DNA of 64,000 bases from Loripinus fragilis (GCA_964019695.1 OZ026515.1:139187549-139251548); one strand, 5' to 3'; positions 23,801 to 36,520 are shown, numbered from the stretch's first letter. Program-made: numbers and translations. The notes: a model not told the origin generated them from the sequence alone.

Positions 23801-25251
23801 TGTAAGTTCGATGAGTTGGCTAAGTTGAGGATGAGTTCGATGAGTTGGCTAAGTTGTACTGTATGTTGGATGAGTTGGCTAAGTTGGAATGTAAGTTCGA
23901 TGAGTTGGATAAGTTGAGGATGAGTTGGATAAGTTGTACTGTAAGTTGGATGAGTTGGCTAAGTTGTACTGTAAGTTGGATGAGTTGGCTAAGTTGAGGA
24001 TGAGTTCGATCAGTTGGGTAAGTTGTACTATAAGTTCGATGAGTTAGATAAGTTGGAATGTAAGTTCGATGAGTTGGCTAAGTTGGAATGTAAGTTCGAT
24101 GAGTTGGATAAGTTGAGGATGAGTTCGATGATTTTGCTAAGTTGTACTGTAAGTTGGATAAGTTGGCTAAGTTGCACTGTAAGTTCGATGAGTTGGCTAA
24201 GTTGAGGATGAGTTCGATGAGTTGGATAAGTTGTACTGTAAGTTGGATGAGTTGGCTAAGTTGTACTGTAAGTTCGATGAGTTGGCTAAGTTGAGGGTGA
24301 GTTTGATGAGTTGGGTAAGTTGTACTGTAAGTTGGATGAGTTGGCTAAGTTGAGGATGAGTTCGACAAGTTGGGTAAGTTGTACTGTAAGTTGGATGAGT
24401 TGGCTAAGTTGAGGATGAGTTCGATGAGTTGGATAAGTTGTACTGTAAGTTGGATGAGTTGGCTAAGTTGTACTGTAAGTTGGATGAGTTGGCTAAGTTG
24501 TACTGTAAGTTCGATGAGTTTGCTAAGTTGAGGATACATTCGATGAGTTGGCTAAGTTGTACTGTAAGTTGGATGAGTTGGCTAAGTTGTACTGTAAGTT
24601 CGATGAGTTGGCTAGGTTGAGGATGAGTTCGATAAGTTGGGTAAGTTGTACTGTAAGTTCGATGAGTTGGCTAAGTTGAGGATGAGTTCGATGAGTTGGA
24701 TAAGTTGTACTGTAAGTTAGATGAGTTGGCTAAGTTGTACTGTAAGTTCGATGAGTTGGCCTAGTTGAGGATGAGTTCGATAAGTTGAGTAAGTTGGAAT
24801 ATAAGTTCGATGAGTTGGCTAAGTTGGAATGTAAGTTCGATGAGTTTGGATAAGTTGAACTGTAAGTTCGATGAGTTGGCTAAGTTGAGGATGAGTTCGA
24901 TGAGTTGGCTAAGTTGTACTGTAAGTTGGATGAGTTGGCTAAGTCGGAATGTAAGTTCGATGAGTTGGATAAGTTGAGGATGAGTTCGATAAGTTGTACT
25001 GTAAGTTGGATGAGTTGGCTAAGTTGTACTGTAAGTTCGATGAGTTGGCTAAGTTGAGGATGAGTTCGATAAGTTGGGTAAGTTGTACTGTAAGTTGGAT
25101 GAGTTGGCTAAGTTGAGGATGAGTTCGATGAGTTGGATAAGTTTTACTTTAAGTTGGATGAGTTGGCTAAGTTGTACTGTAAGTTGGATGAGTTGGCTAA
25201 GTTGTACTGTAAGTTCGATGAGTTGGCTAAGTTGAGGATGAGTTCGATGAG

Positions 25252-28200
25252 TTGGATAAGTTGTACTGTAAGTTGGATGAGTTGGCTAAGTTGTACTGTA
25301 AGTTCGATGAGTTGGCTAAGTTGAGGATGAGTTCGATAAGTTGGGTAAGTTGGAATACAAGTTCGATGAGTTGGCTAAGTTGGAATGTAAGTTCGATGAG
25401 TTGGATTAGTTGTACTGTAAGTTCGATGAGTTGGCTAAGTTGAGGATGAGTTCGATGAGTTGGCTAAGTTGTACTGTAAGTTGGATGAGTTGGCTAAGTT
25501 GGAATGTAAGTTCGATGAGTTGGATAAGTTGAGGATGAGTTGGATAAGTTGTACTGTAAGTTGGATGAGTTGGCTAAGTTGTACTGTTAGTTCGATGAGA
25601 TGGCTAAGTTGAGGATGAGTTCGATAAGTTGGGTAAGTTGTACTGTAAGTTGGATGAGTTGGCTAAGTTGAGGATGAGTTCGATGAGTTGGATAAGTTGT
25701 ACTTTAAGTTGGATGAGTTGGCTCAGTTGTACTGTAAGTTGGATGAGTTGGCTAAGTTGTACTGTAAGTTCGATGAGTTGGCTAAGTTGAGGATGAGTTC
25801 GATAAGTTGGGTAAGTTGTACTGTAAGTAGGATGAGTTGGCTAAGTTGTACCGTAAGTTCGATGAGTTGGCTAAGTTGAGGATGAGTTCGATAAGTTGGG
25901 TAAGTTGGAATGTAAGTTCGATGAGTTGGCTAAGTTGGAATGTAAGTTCGATGAGTTGGATAAGTTGTACTGTAAGTTCGATGAGTTGGCTAAGTTGAGG
26001 ATGAGTTCGATGAGTTGGCTAAGTTGTACTGTAAGTTGGATGAGTTGGCTAAGTTGGAATGTAAGTTCGATGAGTTGGATAAGTTTAGGATGAGTTGGAT
26101 AAGTTGTACTGTAAGTTGGATGAGTTGGCTAAGTTGTACTGTAAGTTCGATGAGTTGGCTAAGTTGAGGATGAGTTCGATAAGTTGGGTAAGTTGTACTG
26201 TAAGTTGGATGAGTTGGCTAAGTTGAGGATGAGTTCGATGAGTTGGATAAGTTGTACTTTAAGTTGGATGAGTTGGCTAAGTTGTACTGTAAGTTGGATG
26301 AGTTGGCTAAGTTGTACTGTAAGTTCGATGAGTTGGCTAAGTTGAGGAAGAGTTCGATAAGTTGGCTAAGTTGTACTGTAAGTTCGATGAGTTGGCTAAG
26401 TTGTACTGTATGTTCGATGAGTTGGCTAAGTTGAGGATGAGTTCGATAAGTTGGGTAAGTTGGAATATATGTTCGATGAGTTGGCTAAGTTGGAATGTAA
26501 GTTCGATGAGTTGGCTAAGTTGAGGAATAGTTCGATGAGTTGGCTAAGTTGTACTGTAAGTTCGATGAGTTGGCTAAGTTGTACTGTAAGTTGGATGAGT
26601 TGGCTAAGTTGTACTGTAAGTTCGATGAGTTGGCTAAGTTGAGGATGAGTTCGATAAGTTGGGTAAGTTGTACTGTAAGTTGGATGAGTTGGCTAAGTTG
26701 TACTGTAAGTTCGATGAGTTGGCTAAGTTGAGGATGAGTTCGATAAGTTGGGTAAGTTGGAATATAAGTTCGATGAGTTGGCTAAGTTGAATGTAAGTTC
26801 GATGAGTTGGATAAGTTGTACTGTAAGTTCGATGAGGTGGCTAAGTTGAGGATGAGTTCGATGAGTTGGCTAAGTTGTACTGTAAGTTGGATTAGTTGGC
26901 TAAGTTGGAATGTAAGTTCGATGAGTTGGATAAGTTGAGGATGAGTTCGATAAGTTGTACTGTAAGTTGGATGAGTTGGCTAAGTTGTACTGTAAGTTCG
27001 ATGAGTTGGCTAAGTTGCGGATGAGTTTGATAAGTTGGGTAAGTCGTACTGTAAGTTGGATGAGTTGGCTAAGTTGTACTGTAAGTTCGATGAGTTGGCT
27101 AAGTTGAGGATGAGTTCGATAAGTTGGGTAAGTTGGAATATAAGTTCGATGAGTTGGCTAAGTTGGAATGTAAGTTCGATGAGTTGGATAAGTTGTACTG
27201 TAAGTTCGATGAGTTGGCTAAGTTGAGGATGAGTTCGATGAGTTGGCTAAGTTGTACTGTAAGTTGGATGAGTTGGCTAAGTTGTACTGTAAGTTGGATG
27301 AGTTGGCTAAGTTGTACTGTAAGTTCGATGAGTTGGCTAAGTTGAGGATGAGTTCGATAAATTGGGTAAGTTGTACTGTAAGTTGGATGAGTTGGCTAAG
27401 TTGTACTGTAAGTTCGATGAGTTGGCTAAGTTGAGGATGAGTTCGATAAGTTGGGTAAGTTGGAATATAAGTTCGATGAGTTGGCTAAGTTGGAATGTAA
27501 GTTCGATGAGTTGGATAGTTGTACTGTAAGTTCGATGAGTTGGCTAAGTTGAGGATGAGTTCGATGAGTTGGCTAAGTTGTACTGTAAGTTGGATGAGTT
27601 GGCTAAGTTGGAATGTAAGTTCGATGAGTTGGATAAGTTGAGGATGAGTTCGATAAGTTGTACTGTAAGTTGGATGAGTTGGCTAAGTTGTACTGTAAGT
27701 TCGATGAGTTGGCTAAGTTGAGGATGAGTTCGATAAGTTGGGTAAGTTGTACTGTAAGTTGGATGAGTTGGCTAAGTTGAGGATGAGTTCGATGAGTTGG
27801 ATAAGTTGGAATGTAAGTTCGATAAGTTGGCTTAGTTGGAATGTAAGTTCGATGAGTTGGATAAGTTGCACTGTAAGTTCGATGAGTTGGCTAAGTTGAG
27901 GATGAGTTCGATGAGTTGGCTAAGTTGTACTGTAAGTTGGATGAGTTGGCTAAGTTGGAATGTAAGTTCGATGAGTTGGATAAGTTGAGGATGAGTTGGA
28001 TAAGTTGTACTGTAAGTTGGATGAGTTGGCTAAGTTGTACTGTAAGTTCGATGAGTTGGCTAAGTTGAGGATGAGTTCGATAAGTTGGATAAGTTGTACT
28101 ATAAGTTCGATGAGTTAGATAAGTTGGAATGTAAGTTCGATGAGTTGGCTAAGTTGGAATGTAAGTACGATGAGTTGGATAAGTTGAGGATGAGTTCCAT

Positions 28201-31200
28201 GAGTTGGATAAGTTGGACAGTAAGTTGGATGAGTTGGATAAGTTGTACTGTAAGTTCGATGAGTTGGCCAAGTTAAGGATGAGTTCGATGAGTTGGATAA
28301 GTTGTACTGTAAGTTGGATGAGTTGGCTAAGTTGTACTGTAAGTTCGATGAGTTGGCTAAGTTGAGGATGAGTTCGATAAGTTGGGTAAGTTGGAATACA
28401 AGTTCGATGAGTTGGCTAAGTTGGAATGTAAGTTCGATGAGTTGGATTAGTTGTACTGTAAGTTCGATGAGTTGGCTAAGTTGAGGATGAGTTCGATGAG
28501 TTGGCTAAGTTGTACTGTAAGTTGGATGAGTTGGCTAAGTTGGAATGTAAGTTCGATGAGTTGGATAAGTTGAGGATGAGTTGGATAAGTTGTACTGTAA
28601 GTTGGATGAGTTGGCTAAGTTGTACTGTTAGTTCGATGAGATGGCTAAGTTGAGGATGAGTTCGATAAGTTGGGTAAGTTGTACTGTAAGTTGGATGAGT
28701 TGGCTAAGTTGAGGATGAGTTCGATGAGTTGGATAAGTTGTACTTTAAGTTGGATGAGTTGGCTCAGTTGTACTGTAAGTTGGATGAGTTGGCTAAGTTG
28801 TACTGTAAGTTCGATGAGTTGGCTAAGTTGAGGATGAGTTCGATAAGTTGGGTAAGTTGTACTGTAAGTAGGATGAGTTGGCTAAGTTGTACCGTAAGTT
28901 CGATGAGTTGGCTAAGTTGAGGATGAGTTCGATAAGTTGGGTAAGTTGGAATGTAAGTTCGATGAGTTGGCTAAGTTGGAATGTAAGTTCGATGAGTTGG
29001 ATAAGTTGTACTGTAAGTTCGATGAGTTGGCTAAGTTGAGGATGAGTTCGATGAGTTGGCTAAGTTGTACTGTAAGTTGGATGAGTTGGCTAAGTTGGAA
29101 TGTAAGTTCGATGAGTTGGATAAGTTTAGGATGAGTTGGATAAGTTGTACTGTAAGTTGGATGAGTTGGCTAAGTTGTACTGTAAGTTCGATGAGTTGGC
29201 TAAGTTGAGGATGAGTTCGATAAGTTGGGTAAGTTGTACTGTAAGTTGGATGAGTTGGCTAAGTTGAGGATGAGTTCGATGAGTTGGATAAGTTGTACTT
29301 TAAGTTGGATGAGTTGGCTAAGTTGTACTGTAAGTTGGATGAGTTGGCTAAGTTGTACTGTAAGTTCGATGAGTTGGCTAAGTTGAGGAAGAGTTCGATA
29401 AGTTGGCTAAGTTGTACTGTAAGTTCGATGAGTTGGCTAAGTTGTACTGTATGTTCGATGAGTTGGCTAAGTTGAGGATGAGTTCGATAAGTTGGGTAAG
29501 TTGGAATATATGTTCGATGAGTTGGCTAAGTTGGAATGTAAGTTCGATGAGTTATATAAGTTGTACTGTAAGTTCGATGAGTTGGCTAAGTTGAGGAATA
29601 GTTCGATGAGTTGGCTAAGTTGTACTGTAAGTTCGATGAGTTGGCTAAGTTGTACTGTAAGTTGGATGAGTTGGCTAAGTTGTACTGTAAGTTCGATGAG
29701 TTGGCTAAGTTGAGGATGAGTTCGATAAGTTGGGTAAGTTGTACTGTAAGTTGGATGAGTTGGCTAAGTTGTACTGTAAGTTCGATGAGTTGGCTAAGTT
29801 GAGGATGAGTTCGATAAGTTGGGTAAGTTGGAATATAAGTTCGATGAGTTGGCTAAGTTGAATGTAAGTTCGATGAGTTGGATAAGTTGTACTGTAAGTT
29901 CGATGAGGTGGCTAAGTTGAGGATGAGTTCGATGAGTTGGCTAAGTTGTACTGTAAGTTGGATTAGTTGGCTAAGTTGGAATGTAAGTTCGATGAGTTGG
30001 ATAAGTTGAGGATGAGTTCGATAAGTTGTACTGTAAGTTGGATGAGTTGGCTAAGTTGTACTGTAAGTTCGATGAGTTGGCTAAGTTGCGGATGAGTTTG
30101 ATAAGTTGGGTAAGTCGTACTGTAAGTTGGATGAGTTGGCTAAGTTGTACTGTAAGTTCGATGAGTTGGCTAAGTTGAGGATGAGTTCGATAAGTTGGGT
30201 AAGTTGGAATATAAGTTCGATGAGTTGGCTAAGTTGGAATGTAAGTTCGATGAGTTGGATAAGTTGTACTGTAAGTTCGATGAGTTGGCTAAGTTGAGGA
30301 TGAGTTCGATGAGTTGGCTAAGTTGTACTGTAAGTTGGATGAGTTGGCTAAGTTGTACTGTAAGTTGGATGAGTTGGCTAAGTTGTACTGTAAGTTCGAT
30401 GAGTTGGCTAAGTTGAGGATGAGTTCGATAAATTGGGTAAGTTGTACTGTAAGTTGGATGAGTTAACTAAGTCGTACTGTAAGTTCGATGAGTTGGCTAA
30501 GTTGAGGATGAGTTCGATAAGTTGGGTAAGTTGGAATATAAGTTCGATGAGTTGGCTAAGTTGGAATGTAAGTTCGATGAGTTGGATAGTTGTACTGTAA
30601 GTTCGATGAGTTGGCTAAGTTGAGGATGAGTTCGATGAGTTGGCTAAGTTGTACTGTAAGTTGGATGAGTTGGCTAAGTTGGAATGTAAGTTCGATGAGT
30701 TGGATAAGTTGAGGATGAGTTCGATAAGTTGTACTGTAAGTTGGATGAGTTGGCTAAGTTGTACTGTAAGTTCGATGAGTTGGCCAAGTTAAGGATGAGT
30801 TCGATGAGTTGGATAAGTTGTACTGTAAGTTGGATGAGTTGGCTAAGTTGTACTGTAAGTTCGATGAGTTGGCTAAGTTGAGGATGAGTTCGATAAGTTG
30901 GGTAAGTTGGAATACAAGTTCGATGAGTTGGCTAAGTTGGAATGTAAGTTCGATGAGTTGGATTAGTTGTACTGTAAGTTCGATGAGTTGGCTAAGTTGA
31001 GGATGAGTTCGATGAGTTGGCTAAGTTGTACTGTAAGTTGGATGAGTTGGCTAAGTTGGAATGTAAGTTCGATGAGTTGGATAAGTTGAGGATGAGTTGG
31101 ATAAGTTGTACTGTAAGTTGGATGAGTTGGCTAAGTTGTACTGTAAGTTCGATGAGTTGGCTAAGTTGAGGATGAGTTCGATAAGTTGGATAAGTTGTAC

Positions 31201-34200
31201 TATAAGTTCGATGAGTTAGATAAGTTGGAATGTAAGTTCGATGAGTTGGCTAAGTTGGAATGTAAGTACGATGAGTTGGATAAGTTGAGGATGAGTTCCA
31301 TGAGTTGGATAAGTTGGACAGTAAGTTGGATGAGTTGGATAAGTTGTACTGTAAGTTCGATGAGTTGGCCAAGTTAAGGATGAGTTCGATGAGTTGGATA
31401 AGTTGTACTGTAAGTTGGATGAGTTGGCTAAGTTGTACTGTAAGTTCGATGAGTTGGCTAAGTTGAGGATGAGTTCGATAAGTTGGGTAAGTTGGAATAC
31501 AAGTTCGATGAGTTGGCTAAGTTGGAATGTAAGTTCGATGAGTTGGATTAGTTGTACTGTAAGTTCGATGAGTTGGCTAAGTTGAGGATGAGTTCGATGA
31601 GTTGGCTAAGTTGTACTGTAAGTTGGATGAGTTGGCTAAGTTGGAATGTAAGTTCGATGAGTTGGATAAGTTGAGGATGAGTTGGATAAGTTGTACTGTA
31701 AGTTGGATGAGTTGGCTAAGTTGTACTGTTAGTTCGATGAGATGGCTAAGTTGAGGATGAGTTCGATAAGTTGGGTAAGTTGTACTGTAAGTTGGATGAG
31801 TTGGCTAAGTTGAGGATGAGTTCGATGAGTTGGATAAGTTGTACTTTAAGTTGGATGAGTTGGCTCAGTTGTACTGTAAGTTGGATGAGTTGGCTAAGTT
31901 GTACTGTAAGTTCGATGAGTTGGCTAAGTTGAGGATGAGTTCGATAAGTTGGGTAAGTTGTACTGTAAGTAGGATGAGTTGGCTAAGTTGTACCGTAAGT
32001 TCGATGAGTTGGCTAAGTTGAGGATGAGTTCGATAAGTTGGGTAAGTTGGAATGTAAGTTCGATGAGTTGGCTAAGTTGGAATGTAAGTTCGATGAGTTG
32101 GATAAGTTGTACTGTAAGTTCGATGAGTTGGCTAAGTTGAGGATGAGTTCGATGAGTTGGCTAAGTTGTACTGTAAGTTGGATGAGTTGGCTAAGTTGGA
32201 ATGTAAGTTCGATGAGTTGGATAAGTTTAGGATGAGTTGGATAAGTTGTACTGTAAGTTGGATGAGTTGGCTAAGTTGTACTGTAAGTTCGATGAGTTGG
32301 CTAAGTTGAGGATGAGTTCGATAAGTTGGGTAAGTTGTACTGTAAGTTGGATGAGTTGGCTAAGTTGAGGATGAGTTCGATGAGTTGGATAAGTTGTACT
32401 TTAAGTTGGATGAGTTGGCTAAGTTGTACTGTAAGTTGGATGAGTTGGCTAAGTTGTACTGTAAGTTCGATGAGTTGGCTAAGTTGAGGAAGAGTTCGAT
32501 AAGTTGGCTAAGTTGTACTGTAAGTTCGATGAGTTGGCTAAGTTGTACTGTATGTTCGATGAGTTGGCTAAGTTGAGGATGAGTTCGATAAGTTGGGTAA
32601 GTTGGAATATATGTTCGATGAGTTGGCTAAGTTGGAATGTAAGTTCGATGAGTTATATAAGTTGTACTGTAAGTTCGATGAGTTGGCTAAGTTGAGGAAT
32701 AGTTCGATGAGTTGGCTAAGTTGTACTGTAAGTTCGATGAGTTGGCTAAGTTGTACTGTAAGTTGGATGAGTTGGCTAAGTTGTACTGTAAGTTCGATGA
32801 GTTGGCTAAGTTGAGGATGAGTTCGATAAGTTGGGTAAGTTGTACTGTAAGTTGGATGAGTTGGCTAAGTTGTACTGTAAGTTCGATGAGTTGGCTAAGT
32901 TGAGGATGAGTTCGATAAGTTGGGTAAGTTGGAATATAAGTTCGATGAGTTGGCTAAGTTGAATGTAAGTTCGATGAGTTGGATAAGTTGTACTGTAAGT
33001 TCGATGAGGTGGCTAAGTTGAGGATGAGTTCGATGAGTTGGCTAAGTTGTACTGTAAGTTGGATTAGTTGGCTAAGTTGGAATGTAAGTTCGATGAGTTG
33101 GATAAGTTGAGGATGAGTTCGATAAGTTGTACTGTAAGTTGGATGAGTTGGCTAAGTTGTACTGTAAGTTCGATGAGTTGGCTAAGTTGCGGATGAGTTT
33201 GATAAGTTGGGTAAGTCGTACTGTAAGTTGGATGAGTTGGCTAAGTTGTACTGTAAGTTCGATGAGTTGGCTAAGTTGAGGATGAGTTCGATAAGTTGGG
33301 TAAGTTGGAATATAAGTTCGATGAGTTGGCTAAGTTGGAATGTAAGTTCGATGAGTTGGATAAGTTGTACTGTAAGTTCGATGAGTTGGCTAAGTTGAGG
33401 ATGAGTTCGATGAGTTGGCTAAGTTGTACTGTAAGTTGGATGAGTTGGCTAAGTTGTACTGTAAGTTGGATGAGTTGGCTAAGTTGTACTGTAAGTTCGA
33501 TGAGTTGGCTAAGTTGAGGATGAGTTCGATAAATTGGGTAAGTTGTACTGTAAGTTGGATGAGTTAACTAAGTCGTACTGTAAGTTCGATGAGTTGGCTA
33601 AGTTGAGGATGAGTTCGATAAGTTGGGTAAGTTGGAATATAAGTTCGATGAGTTGGCTAAGTTGGAATGTAAGTTCGATGAGTTGGATAGTTGTACTGTA
33701 AGTTCGATGAGTTGGCTAAGTTGAGGATGAGTTCGATGAGTTGGCTAAGTTGTACTGTAAGTTGGATGAGTTGGCTAAGTTGGAATGTAAGTTCGATGAG
33801 TTGGATAAGTTGAGGATGAGTTCGATAAGTTGTACTGTAAGTTGGATGAGTTGGCTAAGTTGTACTGTAAGTTCGATGAGTTGGCTAAGTTGAGGATGAG
33901 TTCGATAAGTTGGGTAAGTTGTACTGTAAGTTGGATGAGTTGGCTAAGTTGAGGATGAGTTCGATGAGTTGGATAAGTTGGAATGTAAGTTCGATAAGTT
34001 GGCTTAGTTGGAATGTAAGTTCGATGAGTTGGATAAGTTGCACTGTAAGTTCGATGAGTTGGCTAAGTTGAGGATGAGTTCGATGAGTTGGCTAAGTTGT
34101 ACTGTAAGTTGGATGAGTTGGCTAAGTTGGAATGTAAGTTCGATGAGTTGGATAAGTTGAGGATGAGTTGGATAAGTTGTACTGTAAGTTGGATGAGTTG

Positions 34201-34463
34201 GCTAAGTTGTACTGTAAGTTCGATGAGTTGGCTAAGTTGAGGATGAGTTCGATAAGTTGGATAAGTTGTACTATAAGTTCGATGAGTTAGATAAGTTGGA
34301 ATGTAAGTTCGATGAGTTGGCTAAGTTGGAATGTAAGTACGATGAGTTGGATAAGTTGAGGATGAGTTCCATGAGTTGGATAAGTTGGACAGTAAGTTGG
34401 ATGAGTTGGATAAGTTGTACTGTAAGTTCGATGAGTTGGCCAAGTTAAGGATGAGTTCGATGA
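25252..34463 (+). repeat. Triplicated 3.04-3.10-kb higher-order repeat
   Basis: Three consecutive copies start at 25,252, 28,293 and 31,394 (lengths about 3,041, 3,101 and 3,070 bp). Rare variants recur in each: GGCTCAGTTG, AGGAAGAGTTCG, ATATATGTTCG, AAGTCGTACTG and GAGTTCCATGAG. Copies differ by 30-bp unit gains or losses (for example near 26,500 against 29,560) and a few substitutions. A module from 30,809 to 31,393 is an extra partial copy of the start. This accounts for more than half of the left arm. Confidence 0.92.
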
Positions 34464-34745
34464 GTTGGATAAGTTGTACTGTAAGTTGGATGAGTTGGCT
34501 AAGTTGTACTGTAAGTTCGATGAGTTGGCTAAGTTGAGGATGAGTTCGATAAGTTGGATAAGTTGGACTATAATTTCGATGAGTTAGATAAGTTGGAATG
34601 TAAGTTCGATGAGTTGGCTAAGTTGGAATGTAAGTTCGATGAGTTGGATAAGTTGAGGATGAGTTCGATAAGTTGGGTAAGTTGAGGATGAGTTCGATGA
34701 GTTGGATAAGTTGTACTGTAAGTTGGATGAGTTGGCTAAGTTGTA

Positions 34746-36082
34746 TTGTGATTGGATTTACACTCAAAATGGTTATGTTGCGGAGGGTACAAGAAACCAA
34801 ACGACTTTGAATCATCGTTGGTACAGCGTGGCTATGACGCTGTATGCATGGTGGTTGATTCGTTTCGCTTCTTGCATCTTCTGGTCCGTTTGTATTGTGT
34901 TTGATGGTAGCACCCAGAATGGTTATGTTGCGGAGGGTACAAGAAACCAAACGACTTTGAATCATCGTGGGTACAGCGTGGCTCTGACGCTGAATGCATG
35001 GTGATTGAAGATTCGTTTCGCTTCTTGCATCTTCTGGTCCGTTTGTATTGTGTTTGATGGTAGCACCCAGAATGGTTATGTTGCGGAGGGTACAAGAAAG
35101 CAAACGACTTTGAATCATCGTGGGTACAGCGTGGCTCTGACGCTGTATGCATGGTGATTGAAGATTCGTTTCGCTTCGTGCATCCTGTGGTCCGTTTGTA
35201 ATGTGATTGGTGGTAGCACTCAGAATGGTTATGTTGCGGAGGGTACAAGAAACCAAACGACTTTGAATCATCGTGGTTACAGCGTGGCTCTGACGTTGTA
35301 TGCATGGTGATTGAAGATTCGTTTCGCTTCTTGCATCTTCTTGTCCGTTTGTATTGTGATTTGTGGTAACACTCATAATGGTTATGTTGCGGAAGGTACA
35401 AGAAACCAAACGACTTTGAATCATCGTGGGTACAGCGTGGCTCTGACGCTGTATGCATGGTGATTGAAGATTCGGAATGGTTCGATTTTTAGTGAATACA
35501 GCGTAGCTTTGACGCTCAACACATTTCGATTAAAGGTTATTTTTGAAGATTCGTTTCGCTTCTTGCATCTTCTGGTCCGTTTGTATTGTGTTTGATGGTA
35601 GCACCCAGAATGGTTATGTTGCGGAGGGTACAAGAAACCAAACGACTTTGAATCATCGTGGGTACAGCGTGGCTCTGACGCTGAATGCATGGTGATTGAA
35701 AATTCGTTTCGCTTCTTGCATCTTCTTGTCCGTTTGTATTGTGTTTGATGGTAGCACCCAGAATGGTTATGTTGCGGAGGGTACAAGAAACCAAACGACT
35801 TTGAATCATCGTGGGTACAGCTTGGCTCTGACGCTGTATGCATGGTGATAGAATATTTGTTTCGCTTCTTGCATCTTCTTGTCCGTTTGTATTGTGTTTG
35901 GTGGTAACATTCAGAAAGGTTATGTTGCGGAGGGTACAAGAAACCAAACGACTTTGAATCATCGTGGGTACAGCGTGGCTCTGGCGCTGAATGCATGGTG
36001 ATTGAAGATTCGGAATGGTTCGATTTTTAGTGAATACAGCGTAGCTTTGACGCTCAACACATTTCGATTAAAGGTTATTTTT
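34746..36082 (-). repeat. Eight tandem copies of a 153-bp repeat in the loop
   Basis: The marker AATGGTTATGTTGCGGAGGG starts at about 34,768, 34,918, 35,071, 35,224, 35,377, 35,609, 35,762 and 35,915, mostly 153 bp apart (first interval 150). A different segment of about 73-79 bp (GGTTCGATTTTTAGTG...) interrupts at 35,473-35,545 and closes the array at 36,012-36,082. Many copies carry a small hairpin TACAGCGT-loop-ACGCTGTA. Since 153 is 51 codons, two minus-strand frames stay open through successive copies (268, 208, 191 and 141 codons). They have basic, Cys/His-containing 51-residue repeats with no domain I recognise. Coding is possible but unsupported. Confidence 0.93.
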
Positions 36083-36111
36083 GCTTCTTGCATTTTATGA
36101 AAATTGTGTTG

Positions 36112-36290
36112 ATTTGAGCTGCGACAGGAGATTTCAACAATGTGGCATTTTGACTAAGAAAACCCAAATAATTTTCCTTCAGTAGTAAAACGTTCATGGA
36201 ATTAAGCGAATGTGCATATGCGCAGTCTGGTCTAGTCCTTTGTTTGTAGGATATAACACATTGTTGGAAATCTCATTTCACGCCTCATTT
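36112..36290. mobile_element. MITE with GAGCCGCGACAT-type ends, copy 2 (inside the loop)
   Basis: The left end ATTTGAGCTGCGACAGGAGA and the phrase TTTCAACAATGTGGCATTTT match copy 1 at 10,605-10,845. The right end, ACACATTGTTGGAAATCTCA then CGCCTCATTT, is the inverted partner. The centre keeps CATATGCGCAGTCTGGTCT. The ends are more decayed than in copy 1. Confidence 0.75.
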
Positions 36291-36485
36291 ATGATTGTGG
36301 CAATACCTTGGTTCATTTCCAAATTGTGAATGTGGCAACACCGAGAGTGGTGACTGTGTTTGTGAATTCGTCTAAGACATTCCCAAATTAAGAACAAACC
36401 AGTGACTCGATAAGCAAAAAACAAGTCAAATAAAACTGTAGGTTGTTAGCCATCTCCTGAGGTATTGGTTCTTTTGTTATTTCCT

Positions 36486-36520
36486 ACTATCGGCCCGCCA
36501 GGGGGTAGCGGGCCGATAGT
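36486..36520. repeat. Perfect GC-rich hairpin, 13-bp arms
   Basis: ACTATCGGCCCGC (36,486-36,498) is exactly complementary to GCGGGCCGATAGT (36,508-36,520) around a 9-base loop. In AT-rich surroundings this is the most stable short hairpin of the loop. It could be a MITE remnant or a functional structure; it has no T-run after it. Confidence 0.88.

Larger units (their letters stand above)
17700..34745 (+). repeat. Left arm: 29/30-bp compound minisatellite, about 570 units
   Basis: Two unit types alternate. The 30-bp type is TAAGTTGTACTG (or TAAGTTGGAATG), then TAAGTTGGA or TAAGTTCGA, then TGAGTTGGC. The 29-bp type is TAAGTTGAGGA, then TGAGTTCGA, then TGAGTTGGA or TAAGTTGGG. Common higher blocks are 89 bp (30+30+29) and 119 bp (30+30+30+29). 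The first 200 bp or so use simpler 9-10-bp units. The plus strand is rich in G and T and poor in C. 30-bp units keep the reading frame and 29-bp units shift it, so frames such as the KLDELAKLYC ten-residue repeat stop after 63-93 codons. This is not coding. Confidence 0.95.

Noticed and set aside
18632..34448. Dozens of 60-93-codon open frames with KLDELAKLYC or MSSMSWLSCTVS repeats as a protein family
   Set aside because: They are translations of the 29/30-bp satellite in different frames, always ended by the 29-bp units that shift the frame. They appear identically in both arms on opposite strands and lack any gene context.
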